From: an uncultured Micrococcales bacterium
GTDB lineage: Bacteria > Actinomycetota > Actinomycetes > Actinomycetales > Microbacteriaceae
Assembly (NCBI GenBank): GCA_903935175.1
Contig: CAIZQQ010000165.1
Location: forward strand, 1 to 38,506
DNA length: 38,506 bases
Reading direction: 5' to 3'
The notes below the pieces were generated by a model, which was not told where the DNA came from, made no database searches, and saw only the letters and a list, made by a program, of their open reading frames with translations. Numbering within the stretch: the first letter of the stretch is position 1; each line of letters begins with the position of its first letter. This document shows positions 1-8,750 of the stretch, piece after piece. The position numbers and the translations under genes are program-made.

Positions 1-1102
1 CGGCAATGCCAACGTCGAAGACGCGGTCTGGGAACTTCTTTGCCATTGCATCTAGACCAACCGGCATGAGCATCGCACCGGTGATGCCAACGATGTCTTT
101 GCGCTTACCAGCGATCTCGACGATCTCGTCGCTGAACACCGATGTCCAAGACTTACCGGATGTTTTCTCTAGAGATTCGCCAGTAAGCGGGTCGATCTGA
201 CCGACGGCGTGAAATTGGTCATCCTCGTTGAGGAGTGCTGGGTCGAAACCCTTACCCTTTTGAGTAATGGCGTGAACGATAACCGGATAGGCATACTTCT
301 TAGCCTGACGAAGTGCAGTCTCCATGGCCTGAAGGTCGTGGCCATCGATTGGGCCAATGTATTTGATGTCTAGGTTCGGGAACATCCCTTTGGGAGCCAT
401 AGCACCCATGAGCCCTGTGCCCGCACCTCTGGCTGCAGAATAGGTGAGTTTTCCTAGCAGGCCGAACTTGTCGAAAACCTTGCGCGAAAAACGGTAGGCC
501 TTTCGGTACAGCTTTTCGGTGCGAATTTCATTTAGGTAGCGGGCTAGTCCGCCGATTGTCGGAGCGTATGAACGACCGTTGTCATTAACCACAATGACCA
601 ACTTGCGATCGTTGTCATCGGTGATGTTGTTCAGCGCTTCCCAGGCCATTCCACCGGTAAGGGCGCCATCGCCAATAACGGCGACGACATAACGGTCTTC
701 TTGCTTGGTTAGTTTGAACGCCTTGGCGATACCGTCGGCCCATGAGAGTGACGAAGACGCGTGCGAGCTTTCAACAACATCGTGAACAGATTCTGAGCGC
801 TGAGGGTATCCCGCCAGGCCACCTTTCTGACGAAGGCGACTGAAATCTTGGCGGCCGGTAAGTAACTTGTGAACATAGCTCTGGTGGCCAGTATCGAAGA
901 TTATTGGATCGTTTGGAGAATCAAATACGCGGTGGATCGCAACGGTTGTCTCCACCACTCCTAGGTTTGGGCCGAGGTGACCACCGGTGGCTGCAACACC
1001 TGTGATCAAATGAGCGCGGATGTCACGACAGAGCTCTCTCAATTCGGCTGCGTTCAGCGCGTCAAGGTCTCTAGGACCGGCAATCTTCTCAAGCGCACTC
1101 AC
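1..1102 (-). CDS. dxs: 1-deoxy-D-xylulose-5-phosphate synthase, N-terminal part (cut by window edge)
   Basis: DXS condenses pyruvate and glyceraldehyde 3-phosphate with thiamine diphosphate, the first step of the cytoplasmic MEP isoprenoid pathway. The visible 367 codons begin with a GTG ([17 protein letters not shown]); the reading frame has a TAG shortly upstream, so this start is well bounded. The thiamine/Mg motif [16 protein letters not shown] lies near residues 142-157 and is followed by [21 protein letters not shown] near residue 45 is also typical. The frame is still open at base 2, at FDVGIA, just before the family's DVGIAEQH segment. About 270 residues (rest of the transketolase-like and C-terminal domains) lie outside the window. 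It follows acnA by 37 bases on the same strand and probably shares its transcript. No internal break is seen. Confidence 0.96.
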   Translation of the reverse strand, partial: MSALEKIAGPRDLDALNAAELRELCRDIRAHLITGVAATGGHLGPNLGVVETTVAIHRVFDSPNDPIIFDTGHQSYVHKLLTGRQDFSRLRQKGGLAGYPQRSESVHDVVESSHASSSLSWADGIAKAFKLTKQEDRYVVAVIGDGALTGGMAWEALNNITDDNDRKLVIVVNDNGRSYAPTIGGLARYLNEIRTEKLYRKAYRFSRKVFDKFGLLGKLTYSAARGAGTGLMGAMAPKGMFPNLDIKYIGPIDGHDLQAMETALRQAKKYAYPVIVHAITQKGKGFDPALLNEDDQFHAVGQIDPLTGESLEKTSGKSWTSVFSDEIVEIAGKRKDIVGITGAMLMPVGLDAMAKKFPDRVFDVGIA

Positions 1103-1139
1103 GATGACCTAAACCCACCCCTCGAGATTGTTTATTCCG

Positions 1140-3818
1140 CTAGGCAACAAGGCTACGCAAAACATACTGGAGGATTCCACCGTTACGGAAGTAATCAGCT
1201 TCACCCGGGGTATCGATGCGAACAACAGCGTCGAACTCAACAACCGACTTGCCGGCCGCAGAGTGTGCAGTTGGTTTAGCAACCACACGAACTGTCTTCG
1301 GCGTGACACCGTTGTTCAGTTCGGTCACACCGATGAAGTCGAATTCTTCGGTTCCGTCGAGTCCAAGACTTGCAGCACTTTGACCCGCCGGGAATTGGAG
1401 CGGAAGCACGCCCATGCCGATTAGGTTGCTGCGGTGAATTCGTTCGAACGACTCGGTTATTACAGCCTTCACACCGAGCAGGCTAGTTCCCTTGGCAGCC
1501 CAGTCACGCGATGAACCTGAACCGTACTCTTTGCCGGCAAGAATCACCAGCGGAATACCGCGCTCTTGGTACGTGACTGATGCGTCGTAGATGAAGGCCT
1601 GCGGAGCATCCGAGGTATTAAAGTCGCGCGTGTAACCGCCCTCAACGCCATCGAGCAGAAGATTCTTTAGGCGGATGTTCGCAAAGGTTCCACGAATCAT
1701 GACCTCGTGGTTTCCGCGGCGTGAGCCATAGGAGTTGAAGTCACTGCGGGCGACACCGTGTTCGGTGAGGTACTTGCCTGCCGGCGAGTCAACTTTGATC
1801 GAACCGGCTGGGCTGATGTGGTCGGTGGTTACCGAGTCGCCCAGAAGAGCTAGCACCCTCGCGCCACTTATGTCGGTGACATCACTAGGCTCGCGTTTCA
1901 TGCCGTCGAAATAAGGCGGGCGTCGGACATAGGTAGATTTCTCGTCCCAGTCGAAGGTTGCTCCAGTTGGCGTTGGAAGCGACTTCCAGCGAGAATCACC
2001 ATCAAAGACACCGGCGTACTGAGTCTTGAACATTTCGGAATTAATCGACTCGTCAATGGTCTTCTGAACTTCTTCAGGTGTCGGCCAAATGTCGGCTAGG
2101 AAAACATCGCTACCCTGTGCATCTTGCCCAAGCGCTTGAGCTTCGAAATCGAAATCCATGGTTCCAGCAAGCGCATAGGCGATTACTAGCGGTGGTGACG
2201 CAAGGTAGTTCATCTTCACGTCTGGGTTGATTCGACCTTCGAAGTTCCGGTTACCCGACAGAACCGCCGTAACGGCAAGGTCATTGCGGTTGATGGCTTC
2301 GCTAATTGCGTCGTCTAGTGGACCTGAGTTACCGATGCAGGTGGTGCAACCGTAACCAACGAGATTGAAGCCGAGAGCATTGAGTGAATCGGTGAGGCCA
2401 GCCTTTTCGTAGTATTCGGTGACTACCTTCGAGCCGGGAGCCAGCGAGGTCTTTACCCAAGGCTTTGCCTTCAGGCCCTTGGCGACTGCCTTTTGCGCCA
2501 GAAGACCGGCCGCGAGCATCACCGAAGGGTTGCTGGTGTTGGTGCAAGAGGTGATCGAGGCGATCGAAACGATTCCGTTGTCGATGTCGAAGTCGGCACC
2601 CTTTACATCGGTCTGGTTAGAGGCTTTGTCGGTGTAGGAAGGCAGAACCTCGTGGAACTTTTGCTTGGCCTGCGAAAGTTCGATTCGATCTTGTGGTCGC
2701 TTTGGTCCAGCGATCGAAGGAACAACTGTCGAGAGATCGAGCTCGAGGTACTCGCTAAAAGTTGGCTCGATCGAAGGGTCGTGCCACAGGCCTTGAGCCT
2801 TTGTGTAGGCCTCGACGAGGTCGATTTGATCTTGCGAACGGCCTGTGATCCTGAGGTAGTCGAGGGTTACGTCATCGATAGGGAAAATAGCTACCGTCGA
2901 ACCGAATTCTGGGCTCATGTTTCCGATAGTTGCTCGGTTTGCGAGTGGAACTGAACCAACGCCAGCGCCGTAGAATTCAACGAATTTACCAACCACTCCG
3001 TGCTTGCGAAGCATTTCGGTGATGGTGAGAACAACGTCGGTTGCCGTCGCGCCGGTAGGGATCTTGCCAGTGAGTTTGAAGCCGACGACCTTCGGAATAA
3101 GCATCGATACCGGCTGACCGAGCATGGCCGCCTCAGCTTCGATACCCCCGACTCCCCAGCCAAGAATTCCAAGACCGTTGACCATAGTGGTGTGTGAGTC
3201 TGTGCCCACGCATGAGTCTGGATAGGCCTGGAGAACACCATCGACCTCGCGGGTCATGACGGTTCTAGCCAAATATTCAATGTTGACCTGGTGCACGATT
3301 CCGGTGCCGGGAGGTACTACCTTGAAGTCGTCAAACGCGGTTTGACCCCATCTCAAGAACTGGTAACGTTCCCCGTTGCGCTCATATTCAAGCTCGACGT
3401 TCTTTTCAAAAGCGTCTGCTCGACCGGCCACATCAATCACCACGGAGTGGTCAATCACCATCTCAGCAGGAGCTAGTGGATTGATCTTTTTCGGGTTGCC
3501 ACCTAGGGCGGCAACGGCCTCGCGCATTGTTGCTAGGTCGACAATGCAAGGAACGCCAGTGAAGTCCTGCATGATCACGCGTGCAGGAGTGAATTGAATC
3601 TCGATATCTGGCTCGGCATTCGGGTTCCAGTTGACCAAAGCCTCGATGTGAGCCGCGGTGATGTTAGCGCCGTCTTCGGTGCGCAGGAGGTTCTCGAGAA
3701 GAATTTTGAAACTAAAGGGAAGATTTGCACCGCCAGCACTCGACAACTTGAAATACCGGTAGGTTTTTCCGCCGACAACCAGATTGTCGGCCGAAGAGAA
3801 ACTGTTCACCTTAGACAA
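1140..3818 (-). CDS. acnA: Aconitate hydratase A
   Basis: Aconitase isomerises citrate to isocitrate in the TCA cycle, using a [4Fe-4S] cluster. The 892 residues match the AcnA length. The three cluster ligands are visible: one Cys in [10 protein letters not shown] near residue 425 and two in [10 protein letters not shown] near residues 491 and 494. The C-terminal swivel domain carries [11 protein letters not shown]. The start is a TTG at 3818 ([12 protein letters not shown]) with AAGGAG six bases upstream. An ATG in the upstream leader lies in another frame and is rejected. It lies 39 bases behind DUF3159, so it is probably the fourth gene of a dut-DUF3710-DUF3159-acnA-dxs transcript. An AT-rich TTATATATG patch just upstream could be its own -10, but the spacing is not clear. 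Confidence 0.97.
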   Translation of the reverse strand: MSKVNSFSSADNLVVGGKTYRYFKLSSAGGANLPFSFKILLENLLRTEDGANITAAHIEALVNWNPNAEPDIEIQFTPARVIMQDFTGVPCIVDLATMREAVAALGGNPKKINPLAPAEMVIDHSVVIDVAGRADAFEKNVELEYERNGERYQFLRWGQTAFDDFKVVPPGTGIVHQVNIEYLARTVMTREVDGVLQAYPDSCVGTDSHTTMVNGLGILGWGVGGIEAEAAMLGQPVSMLIPKVVGFKLTGKIPTGATATDVVLTITEMLRKHGVVGKFVEFYGAGVGSVPLANRATIGNMSPEFGSTVAIFPIDDVTLDYLRITGRSQDQIDLVEAYTKAQGLWHDPSIEPTFSEYLELDLSTVVPSIAGPKRPQDRIELSQAKQKFHEVLPSYTDKASNQTDVKGADFDIDNGIVSIASITSCTNTSNPSVMLAAGLLAQKAVAKGLKAKPWVKTSLAPGSKVVTEYYEKAGLTDSLNALGFNLVGYGCTTCIGNSGPLDDAISEAINRNDLAVTAVLSGNRNFEGRINPDVKMNYLASPPLVIAYALAGTMDFDFEAQALGQDAQGSDVFLADIWPTPEEVQKTIDESINSEMFKTQYAGVFDGDSRWKSLPTPTGATFDWDEKSTYVRRPPYFDGMKREPSDVTDISGARVLALLGDSVTTDHISPAGSIKVDSPAGKYLTEHGVARSDFNSYGSRRGNHEVMIRGTFANIRLKNLLLDGVEGGYTRDFNTSDAPQAFIYDASVTYQERGIPLVILAGKEYGSGSSRDWAAKGTSLLGVKAVITESFERIHRSNLIGMGVLPLQFPAGQSAASLGLDGTEEFDFIGVTELNNGVTPKTVRVVAKPTAHSAAGKSVVEFDAVVRIDTPGEADYFRNGGILQYVLRSLVA

Positions 3819-3857
3819 GAAAGGCTCCTTCGCATATATAACCTTTCAAAAATACCA

Positions 3858-4529
3858 CTAACGAGAGGTTTGAATGGTTCGCTTGAGCATTAACCAACTC
3901 AAGAAAATCCATAGAGCGAAGGCTGGCAACCCGATTGCAGATTTGACGATGCCCAGCCAAGCAGCTTCGTTCGCAAAATACAACGGAAGTTGAGCTGCCA
4001 GTCGCATGATGAAAAGACCAGACCAGAAAACTGTGACTCGAATAGACACGGCCAGCAATCTTCGGTCTGCACGCCAATCGGGGGCGATCGCCTCGAAAGT
4101 AGCTAGCAAGTAGCCGATTGCAGGTCGCCGAAGAACGGCTGACAAGAGCAGTCCGGTTGCCCACACGGCATTGGTTATGAGCCCGGGTAGAAAGAAATTC
4201 TTGGCGCTTTCGGCATCATTGCCGCCACTGGTTGCCAAAAAGGCGGCGAAGGCGATACCGATGACCGAGGCAATGGCGTTCATTACTGGTTTTTTGCGAA
4301 TGACTTGCACCACGCCCAAAATCAAAGCGAGACTCAGTGCCACCACTGCTGAAAGCCAGGCATTAGTCCAGATACCGAATGTCACCGAGAATGCGACCGG
4401 CGGTATAGCGGATTCTATGAGCCCAAAGACTCCCCCGATGCTGCGAAGCATTGACGCCGGCGTAACAACATACTCGCCGTCGTCCCCTTTGGTGAGACCC
4501 AGCCAGCGTTCACCGGCCGAAGAACTCAC
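3858..4529 (-). CDS. DUF3159 family integral membrane protein
   Basis: A 223-residue membrane protein recognised by its layout and context as DUF3159, an actinobacterial family without assigned function. Five or six hydrophobic segments follow a short cytoplasmic head; pairs are joined by basic turns such as VIRKKP and LRRPAIGY. The segment DWRADRRLLAVSIRVT before the last helices is characteristic of the family. The start is GTG, and GTGA overlaps the TGA of the upstream DUF3710 gene by four bases, so translation is very likely coupled. The neighbouring dut and DUF3710 genes form the usual actinobacterial block. I see no catalytic motif and do not assign a function. Confidence 0.85.
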   Translation of the reverse strand: MSSSAGERWLGLTKGDDGEYVVTPASMLRSIGGVFGLIESAIPPVAFSVTFGIWTNAWLSAVVALSLALILGVVQVIRKKPVMNAIASVIGIAFAAFLATSGGNDAESAKNFFLPGLITNAVWATGLLLSAVLRRPAIGYLLATFEAIAPDWRADRRLLAVSIRVTVFWSGLFIMRLAAQLPLYFANEAAWLGIVKSAIGLPAFALWIFLSWLMLKRTIQTSR

Positions 4530-5110
4530 TGTGGTCTCGCTGGCGGTGCGATGTTGCCTGGCGGCATCGTAAGTGGAACTAATTCGCGCGGAGGAAGCGC
4601 TTCGGCACCTCGGTCAACGATGATGGATCGGAATATGCGTTCAATCTCAGCCTGCTCGGTTAGGTTGGTGAGTGCTAAACCAGTGACTGACCCCCTAAGC
4701 AGCCAGCGTGGCCCATCAACACCAACGAATCGAATCTGTTGCAGCTCGCTTTCGCCAGCTTGATTGGGAACTTGCATAGTCACCAATAGTTCGCGCCCAA
4801 AGTTTCCGATTACCGAATCAACCTGAGCTTTCTGAGACTCGAGAGATGCAGTCAGCACTTCGAGTACCTCTTGCCACACTGCGTTGTTCTTAGGAGAGGA
4901 GAAGAGCGAAACCTGCAACATCGAACCTTGAGTTTGCAAGGTCAACGCGACAAGTCGACGTGTGTCTTCTTCTAGCTCGACTTTGATCGATAGGTTTCGA
5001 TTGACGTTGGGCAGCTTTATTGCGCCGAAGTCGATTAGGTTATCTAATTTGGCGACTTCGGAAAGGTCGAATGGACCCAACTCTGAGCGTTTAACAATCT
5101 CGCTGTACAT
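4526..5110 (-). CDS. DUF3710 family protein
   Basis: A 194-residue soluble protein with the conserved DUF3710 pattern: ELGPFDLSE near the start, FGRELL in the middle, RFVGVDGPRWLLRG toward the end, and a closing LPPRELVPLTMP. The family is largely restricted to Actinobacteria and usually sits next to dut; its biochemical role is not established as far as I know. The ATG directly abuts the TAA of dut (TAAATG), so expression depends on dut translation or transcription. The C-terminus overlaps the start of DUF3159 by four bases. No signal peptide or membrane helix is present. Confidence 0.9.
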   Translation of the reverse strand: MYSEIVKRSELGPFDLSEVAKLDNLIDFGAIKLPNVNRNLSIKVELEEDTRRLVALTLQTQGSMLQVSLFSSPKNNAVWQEVLEVLTASLESQKAQVDSVIGNFGRELLVTMQVPNQAGESELQQIRFVGVDGPRWLLRGSVTGLALTNLTEQAEIERIFRSIIVDRGAEALPPRELVPLTMPPGNIAPPARPQ

Positions 5111-5548
5111 TTACTTTTTTCCGCTCGATCCATAGCCAGACTCGCCACGGTCTGACTGCGGGAGTTTCTCGACTCGAACAAAGTCAGCCTTAGACACTTG
5201 TTGAATGAGCAACTGGGCGATTCGGTCGCCAAGGCTGATGTGAAAATCCTCCTTGGAAGAGTTGAACAAAGTAACCATAATCTCTCCGCGGTAGCCGGCG
5301 TCGATGGTTCCGGGGCTGTTCAGCACGGTTATGCCATGGTTTAGCGCCAAACCAGAACGCGGATGCACGAGGCCGACGTAGCCGCCTGGAAGTGCGAGCG
5401 AGCATCCGGTCTTGACTAAAACTCGATCGCCAGCCGGCACTACGGCATCGTGTGAGGCCCTCAAATCAGCGCCTGCGTCGCCGGGTTTGGCATAGATGGG
5501 AACCATTGATTCGTCGCAGACGATTAGCACTGGAACGGTTTCGGTCAT
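5111..5548 (-). CDS. dut: Deoxyuridine 5'-triphosphate nucleotidohydrolase (dUTPase)
   Basis: dUTPase hydrolyses dUTP to dUMP and pyrophosphate, keeping uracil out of DNA and supplying dUMP for dTMP synthesis. The 145 residues fit the trimeric all-beta family. The family motifs appear in order: PGDAGADL, HPRSGLAL, GTIDAGYRGEI, GDRIAQLL and the C-terminal RGESGYGSSGK loop, in which the usual Phe is Tyr. The start at 5548 (MTETVPVLIV) is chosen because TACGCT lies six bases before the ATG in the leaderless pattern seen elsewhere here, and because 145 residues is the normal length. The longer frame reaching 5725 would run through the divergent gene. Another ATG at 5572 is possible but is less likely. 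Confidence 0.95.
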   Translation of the reverse strand: MTETVPVLIVCDESMVPIYAKPGDAGADLRASHDAVVPAGDRVLVKTGCSLALPGGYVGLVHPRSGLALNHGITVLNSPGTIDAGYRGEIMVTLFNSSKEDFHISLGDRIAQLLIQQVSKADFVRVEKLPQSDRGESGYGSSGKK

Positions 5549-5570
5549 GTGTAGAGCGTAATCTAAAGTC

Positions 5571-6044
5571 ATGACCGCTGAACAAAAAGCCCGAGGCCAT
5601 GCGTTTTCAACGAGGGTGTTCCCATCATTATTAGCGCTCCTACCGATAACTCTGGTAGCGCCGAGTGTTGCTTTGGTGGTACTTCCGTTTATGAGTGACA
5701 TCGTCGCGTTGACCATTGGACTCACAGTTGCAATTGGGATATTGGTCGCAGTGCTCGCGAACTCTCCCGTTGTTTCGGTCTCTAGCGGAGAGCAGCCACA
5801 GCTACAGGTTGGCCGTGCAAAGATTGCGCTCAGTTTGATTCAAAACGCCGAAATCGTTGCCGGAAACCAGTTGAGGTTTGAAAAGGGTCCTGGTTTGAAG
5901 GCCAACGCGTATTTCATGAACCAGGCAGGTTCTAAAGCGTTTGTAAAGGTCACAATCGCCGATAAAAACGATCCGACGCCTTACTGGCTGTTTGCGTGCA
6001 ATAAACCCGAGGACTTAGTAGTCGCACTCGGTGCAAACCGGTAG
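5571..6044 (+). CDS. DUF3093 family membrane protein
   Basis: A 157-residue protein recognised as DUF3093. Two hydrophobic segments lie at about residues 18-60 (ALLPITLVAPSVALVVL and IVALTIGLTVAIGILVAVL). A soluble domain follows, with the family's closing pattern KNDPTPYWLFACNKPEDLVVAL. The function is unknown. It diverges from dut with only 22 bases between the start codons and appears leaderless. Its last 30 bases overlap the end of DUF4193 on the other strand. DUF3093, dut and DUF4193 are commonly neighbours in Actinobacteria. Confidence 0.85.
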   Translation: MTAEQKARGHAFSTRVFPSLLALLPITLVAPSVALVVLPFMSDIVALTIGLTVAIGILVAVLANSPVVSVSSGEQPQLQVGRAKIALSLIQNAEIVAGNQLRFEKGPGLKANAYFMNQAGSKAFVKVTIADKNDPTPYWLFACNKPEDLVVALGANR

Positions 6045-6302
6045 GCTCTTCTTCTTTCGCGCCAGAAGGCTGTGGTGTTTCACGATGAAACACTCGCTAC
6101 AGGTGAATTCGTCGTCTTGCGGAGGCAGAACAACAACCTCTAGGTCTTCAGAAATGACCTCGTGGCCCAAGATTCCTTCGCCGTGTTCTGAGTCATCGAT
6201 GTCTGGAGACACAGCGATTTTTTCGGGGATGCGCTCCTTGATTGCCTCTAGCGATTCAGCGTCGTCGTCCGACTTTCGTGGGGCGTCGTAATCGGTGGCC
6301 AT
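6015..6302 (-). CDS. DUF4193 family small zinc-ribbon-like protein
   Basis: A 95-residue protein that begins MATDYDAPRK, the hallmark of DUF4193. After an acidic middle it has Cys68-x2-Cys71 (FTCSECFIVKHHS) and Cys90-x2-Cys93 (PVCTECDY), a likely zinc ribbon ending two residues before the C-terminus. The role is not established; the ribbon and acidic segment would suit a small transcription-associated protein, but that is speculation. The start ATG has AGAAAGG eight bases upstream. The 3' end overlaps that of DUF3093 tail-to-tail by 30 bases. Confidence 0.9.
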   Translation of the reverse strand: MATDYDAPRKSDDDAESLEAIKERIPEKIAVSPDIDDSEHGEGILGHEVISEDLEVVVLPPQDDEFTCSECFIVKHHSLLARKKKSLPVCTECDY

Positions 6303-6495
6303 CGAAAAAACCTTTCTTGAGCGTTTGTTAAGGCGCGCATAGTCTCACCGATTTATTCGTGAAAAGCAACAACAACACGCCTCGTTGGCAAAAAACCAGA
6401 AAATACTCAGAAAACTTCCCAAACGGCACACCGCTTTTGTTACATGGCATAACAAGAACATGCTGACAAACTAAAGCCAAGGTTTGGAGGTTGTT
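6303..6495. other. Divergent intergenic region between DUF4193 and sepH, with a 6-bp dyad
   Basis: This AT-richer gap of 193 bases must hold the promoters of both flanking genes. The clearest structure is a dyad, TTGTTA at 6437-6442 and TAACAA at 6450-6455, separated by seven bases and 40 bases before the sepH start. It could be an operator. No confident -35/-10 pair is seen for either gene. GGAGG at 6486-6490 is the sepH ribosome binding site. Confidence 0.4.
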
Positions 6496-7587
6496 TTGAG
6501 CGACTTACGGTTGATCGGTTCAGAGGACGGGTACGTCCTGTTTGAATCCCTAGACGGAACCAAGCATCGCGCCATGGCAGATGATGCATTGAAGAGCGCG
6601 CTGAGAAAGGCCTCTGCGCAAGACACGAGTAGCTACGTTTCTCCGAGGGAGATCCAAGAGCGAATTCGCAATGGTGAATCTGTAGCCCAAATCTGTGAAG
6701 ACACCGCTTCGCCCGAAGAATACGTTACGAAGTTTGCAAAGCCCGTGGTCGATGAACTTGAGCACATGATTGAGTCGGCAAAGGCTGTCAGGTTGATTGT
6801 GCCTGGCGATCGATTCAACGATGAGGGTCAGATAGAGTTTGGCACTCTAATCTCAGCAAGATTAGAACAAGCTAACGCCGTAGACGTCGTCTGGTCAGTA
6901 AGGCGAGCCGGTGCCACAACCTGGGACGTCACAGTCGCCTATACGATCGGTACGAATTCCGGTTTAGCGCTTTGGGCCTTCGACCCGCGAAAGGTTCTAC
7001 TGACACCAGAAAACGAAGCCGCATCAGGTCTTTCGACGGTCGAGGGAGCTTCAGGCCCGATAACCAAGGTGCGTGTCATTGCTGACACACCGGCGGCCTT
7101 CAGAAAGGTAGAGGCATCAGAACCAACCATCGCCAAGGCGAGCAAGGTTGAGGCAGCTGAAAGCGAACCGGTGGCGACCATTGAGTCGCTGGATGACCTT
7201 AGAAAGAAGCGCGAAGCGGCCAAGGCGGCAGAAGAGGCGCAGGCGCAAACTACTGTCGAAGAGCCAAACGTAATCGAAGATGTTTTCCAGCCCGAAGAAG
7301 AGGTTGATGAAGTTATCGTCGAGAATGACATTCCTTTAGAAAGCGAAGCTGAACCAGAGATCGATGACTCCCCCGAGGTTGTCTTCGATGACGGTGTTGC
7401 CGAAGAGGTTATGGCTGAAGAGGCGCACGATGCTGAATCTGATTCAGAGCCAGAGACTCCACCTAAAGAAGTAACTGCGCCAGCCGAAAACATTCAAGAA
7501 CCTTCTGGCGAGCAGCCAGCAAAGAAGCCAAGAGCTTCGATGCCTTCATGGGATCAGATTGTATTTGGAACCAAGTCTGAGGACTAG
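6496..7587 (+). CDS. sepH: Septation protein SepH (DUF3071)
   Basis: SepH is an actinobacterial cell-division protein; in Streptomyces it binds FtsZ and promotes its assembly. The N-terminal domain (MSDLRLIGSEDGYVLFES) includes a helix-turn-helix-like segment SPREIQERIRNGESVAQICE. The domain is followed by VDELEHMIESAK and the segment MIESAKAVRLIVP. From about residue 200 the protein becomes a long acidic, low-complexity tail. It ends with the conserved-looking RASMPSWDQIVFG at the C-terminus. The TTG at 6496 is chosen over the TTG at 6484 because GGAGG ends five bases before it, giving 363 residues. The stop overlaps the convergent phosphodiesterase gene by four bases. Confidence 0.92.
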   Translation: MSDLRLIGSEDGYVLFESLDGTKHRAMADDALKSALRKASAQDTSSYVSPREIQERIRNGESVAQICEDTASPEEYVTKFAKPVVDELEHMIESAKAVRLIVPGDRFNDEGQIEFGTLISARLEQANAVDVVWSVRRAGATTWDVTVAYTIGTNSGLALWAFDPRKVLLTPENEAASGLSTVEGASGPITKVRVIADTPAAFRKVEASEPTIAKASKVEAAESEPVATIESLDDLRKKREAAKAAEEAQAQTTVEEPNVIEDVFQPEEEVDEVIVENDIPLESEAEPEIDDSPEVVFDDGVAEEVMAEEAHDAESDSEPETPPKEVTAPAENIQEPSGEQPAKKPRASMPSWDQIVFGTKSED

Positions 7588-8714
7588 TTCAGGCGAATCA
7601 GCGGAACCTGAGTTTCAGAATCCGTGATCGAACCGTGGTGACCCTTCATTAACAACGACCGGGGCTTGCAGGTTCTTCGGTCATAAAGTGTCACGGCAGC
7701 CTTCGCAAGCAAGACAATGTCAGGCTGTTTGTCTCTTTGTAGACCAGTTGCAACCCATCCCGACGTCTCTAGCTCTTGCCAGGAGGCGCACCAGGCCACA
7801 CCCTCTAATTCGATTGCGAGTTTCTCTCGCAGGCTAGCTAGTTGAAGGTCAGTGGTGTTTTGATCTTGAGAAACATAGATGAGTGATGAACGGGTGTCTC
7901 CACCTGATATGAAATCTGTCGAGGCAAGTGAATCTAGAGTCTCGAGATAGATTTGTCCATCCGTGTCAACATTCACCATCCCGTGATCTGCAGTAAGCAA
8001 AGCGATTGAACGCTTCAGATTGACCAGGTGTCGAACTGCACCATCGATCTCTTCTAAGACGGACAACCACTCTGGGCTGTCAGTGCCAAACCGGTGGCCC
8101 ACTTGATCGAGCTCGGGAACGTAGAGGTAAACCACACCCCCATCGCGTTCCGCAATCTCGGCGGCCATCTTGATTCGGTCTGCAATTTCGTCGGCGCCAT
8201 GAAAAAAGCCGGCCGGCAAGGTCAGGGAGGTGAATCCCGTGTTTCTGTAAATGCTTGGGCTGACAACAGAGATTGCGTATGTTTCACTGAGGGTTGGATA
8301 GGTCTTGTACATTGACGGGTCATTGCCATCAACCTCCCAACCGGATAAGAGATTGTGCAACTCGGTGCGATCCGGGTTTGGAACGTTGTAGCCGATTAAG
8401 CCATGCCGGGCCGACCTGAGGCCAGTTGTGAGACCAGTGAGACTAACTACCGTCGTGCTTGGAAACTCACACCGAACAGTGTTTTTTTGATTGCGCCAAA
8501 ACCTACCGATATTCGGGGCGTGACCAAGATGTGCCTCTAGGTTGTGGCTGCCGAGACCGTCGATGACGAGAACGACGTAACCGCGGGATTTCTCAAACTT
8601 CAGAGCGTTGACCGGCTTTGTCTCGGTTGAAGCAGTGGCGGCGATAGCCGAACTCAACACAAGGCTCAGTATCCCGACATCCTTGGGTGCGGCAGGTATT
8701 CTCGAAACAGTCAT
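7584..8714 (-). CDS. Type I phosphodiesterase/nucleotide pyrophosphatase family protein
   Basis: A 376-residue member of the alkaline phosphatase superfamily (nucleotide pyrophosphatase branch). The expected metal-site motifs occur in order: VLVIDGLGSHNLE near the start, a nucleophile-region Thr in EFPSTTVVSLTGLTTG, the YVPELDQVGHRFG segment, and LTADHGMVNV. HHGS near the C-terminus supplies another likely His ligand. No signal peptide is evident in a 30-residue head that contains SSAIAATAST, so the protein is probably cytoplasmic, though a weak secretion signal cannot be excluded. The substrate cannot be deduced. Homologues near topoisomerase IV genes are common in Micrococcales. The ATG lies 36 bases from the divergent parC start. 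Confidence 0.88.
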   Translation of the reverse strand: MTVSRIPAAPKDVGILSLVLSSAIAATASTETKPVNALKFEKSRGYVVLVIDGLGSHNLEAHLGHAPNIGRFWRNQKNTVRCEFPSTTVVSLTGLTTGLRSARHGLIGYNVPNPDRTELHNLLSGWEVDGNDPSMYKTYPTLSETYAISVVSPSIYRNTGFTSLTLPAGFFHGADEIADRIKMAAEIAERDGGVVYLYVPELDQVGHRFGTDSPEWLSVLEEIDGAVRHLVNLKRSIALLTADHGMVNVDTDGQIYLETLDSLASTDFISGGDTRSSLIYVSQDQNTTDLQLASLREKLAIELEGVAWCASWQELETSGWVATGLQRDKQPDIVLLAKAAVTLYDRRTCKPRSLLMKGHHGSITDSETQVPLIRLN

Positions 8715-8750
8715 CCCTGACAGTTTCGCACAGTAGTTTTTGAAAGACCC
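8715..8750. promoter_or_regulatory. Divergent promoters with -10 hexamers sharing one TA (phosphodiesterase gene / parC)
   Basis: On the plus strand TAGTTT occupies 8734-8739, eleven bases before the parC ATG. On the minus strand TACTGT occupies 8735-8730, fifteen bases before the phosphodiesterase ATG. The two hexamers share the TA at 8734-8735, the arrangement of a symmetric bidirectional promoter. This is a pattern match without transcript evidence. Confidence 0.5.

Noticed and set aside
5111-5725. A longer dut starting at 5725
   Set aside because: The extra 59 residues overlap the divergent DUF3093 gene, match nothing in dUTPases and would skip the leaderless start.
6939-7493. A Ser-rich open frame on the minus strand inside sepH
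   Set aside because: It is the complement of the acidic low-complexity SepH tail, and no start signal or domain is present.
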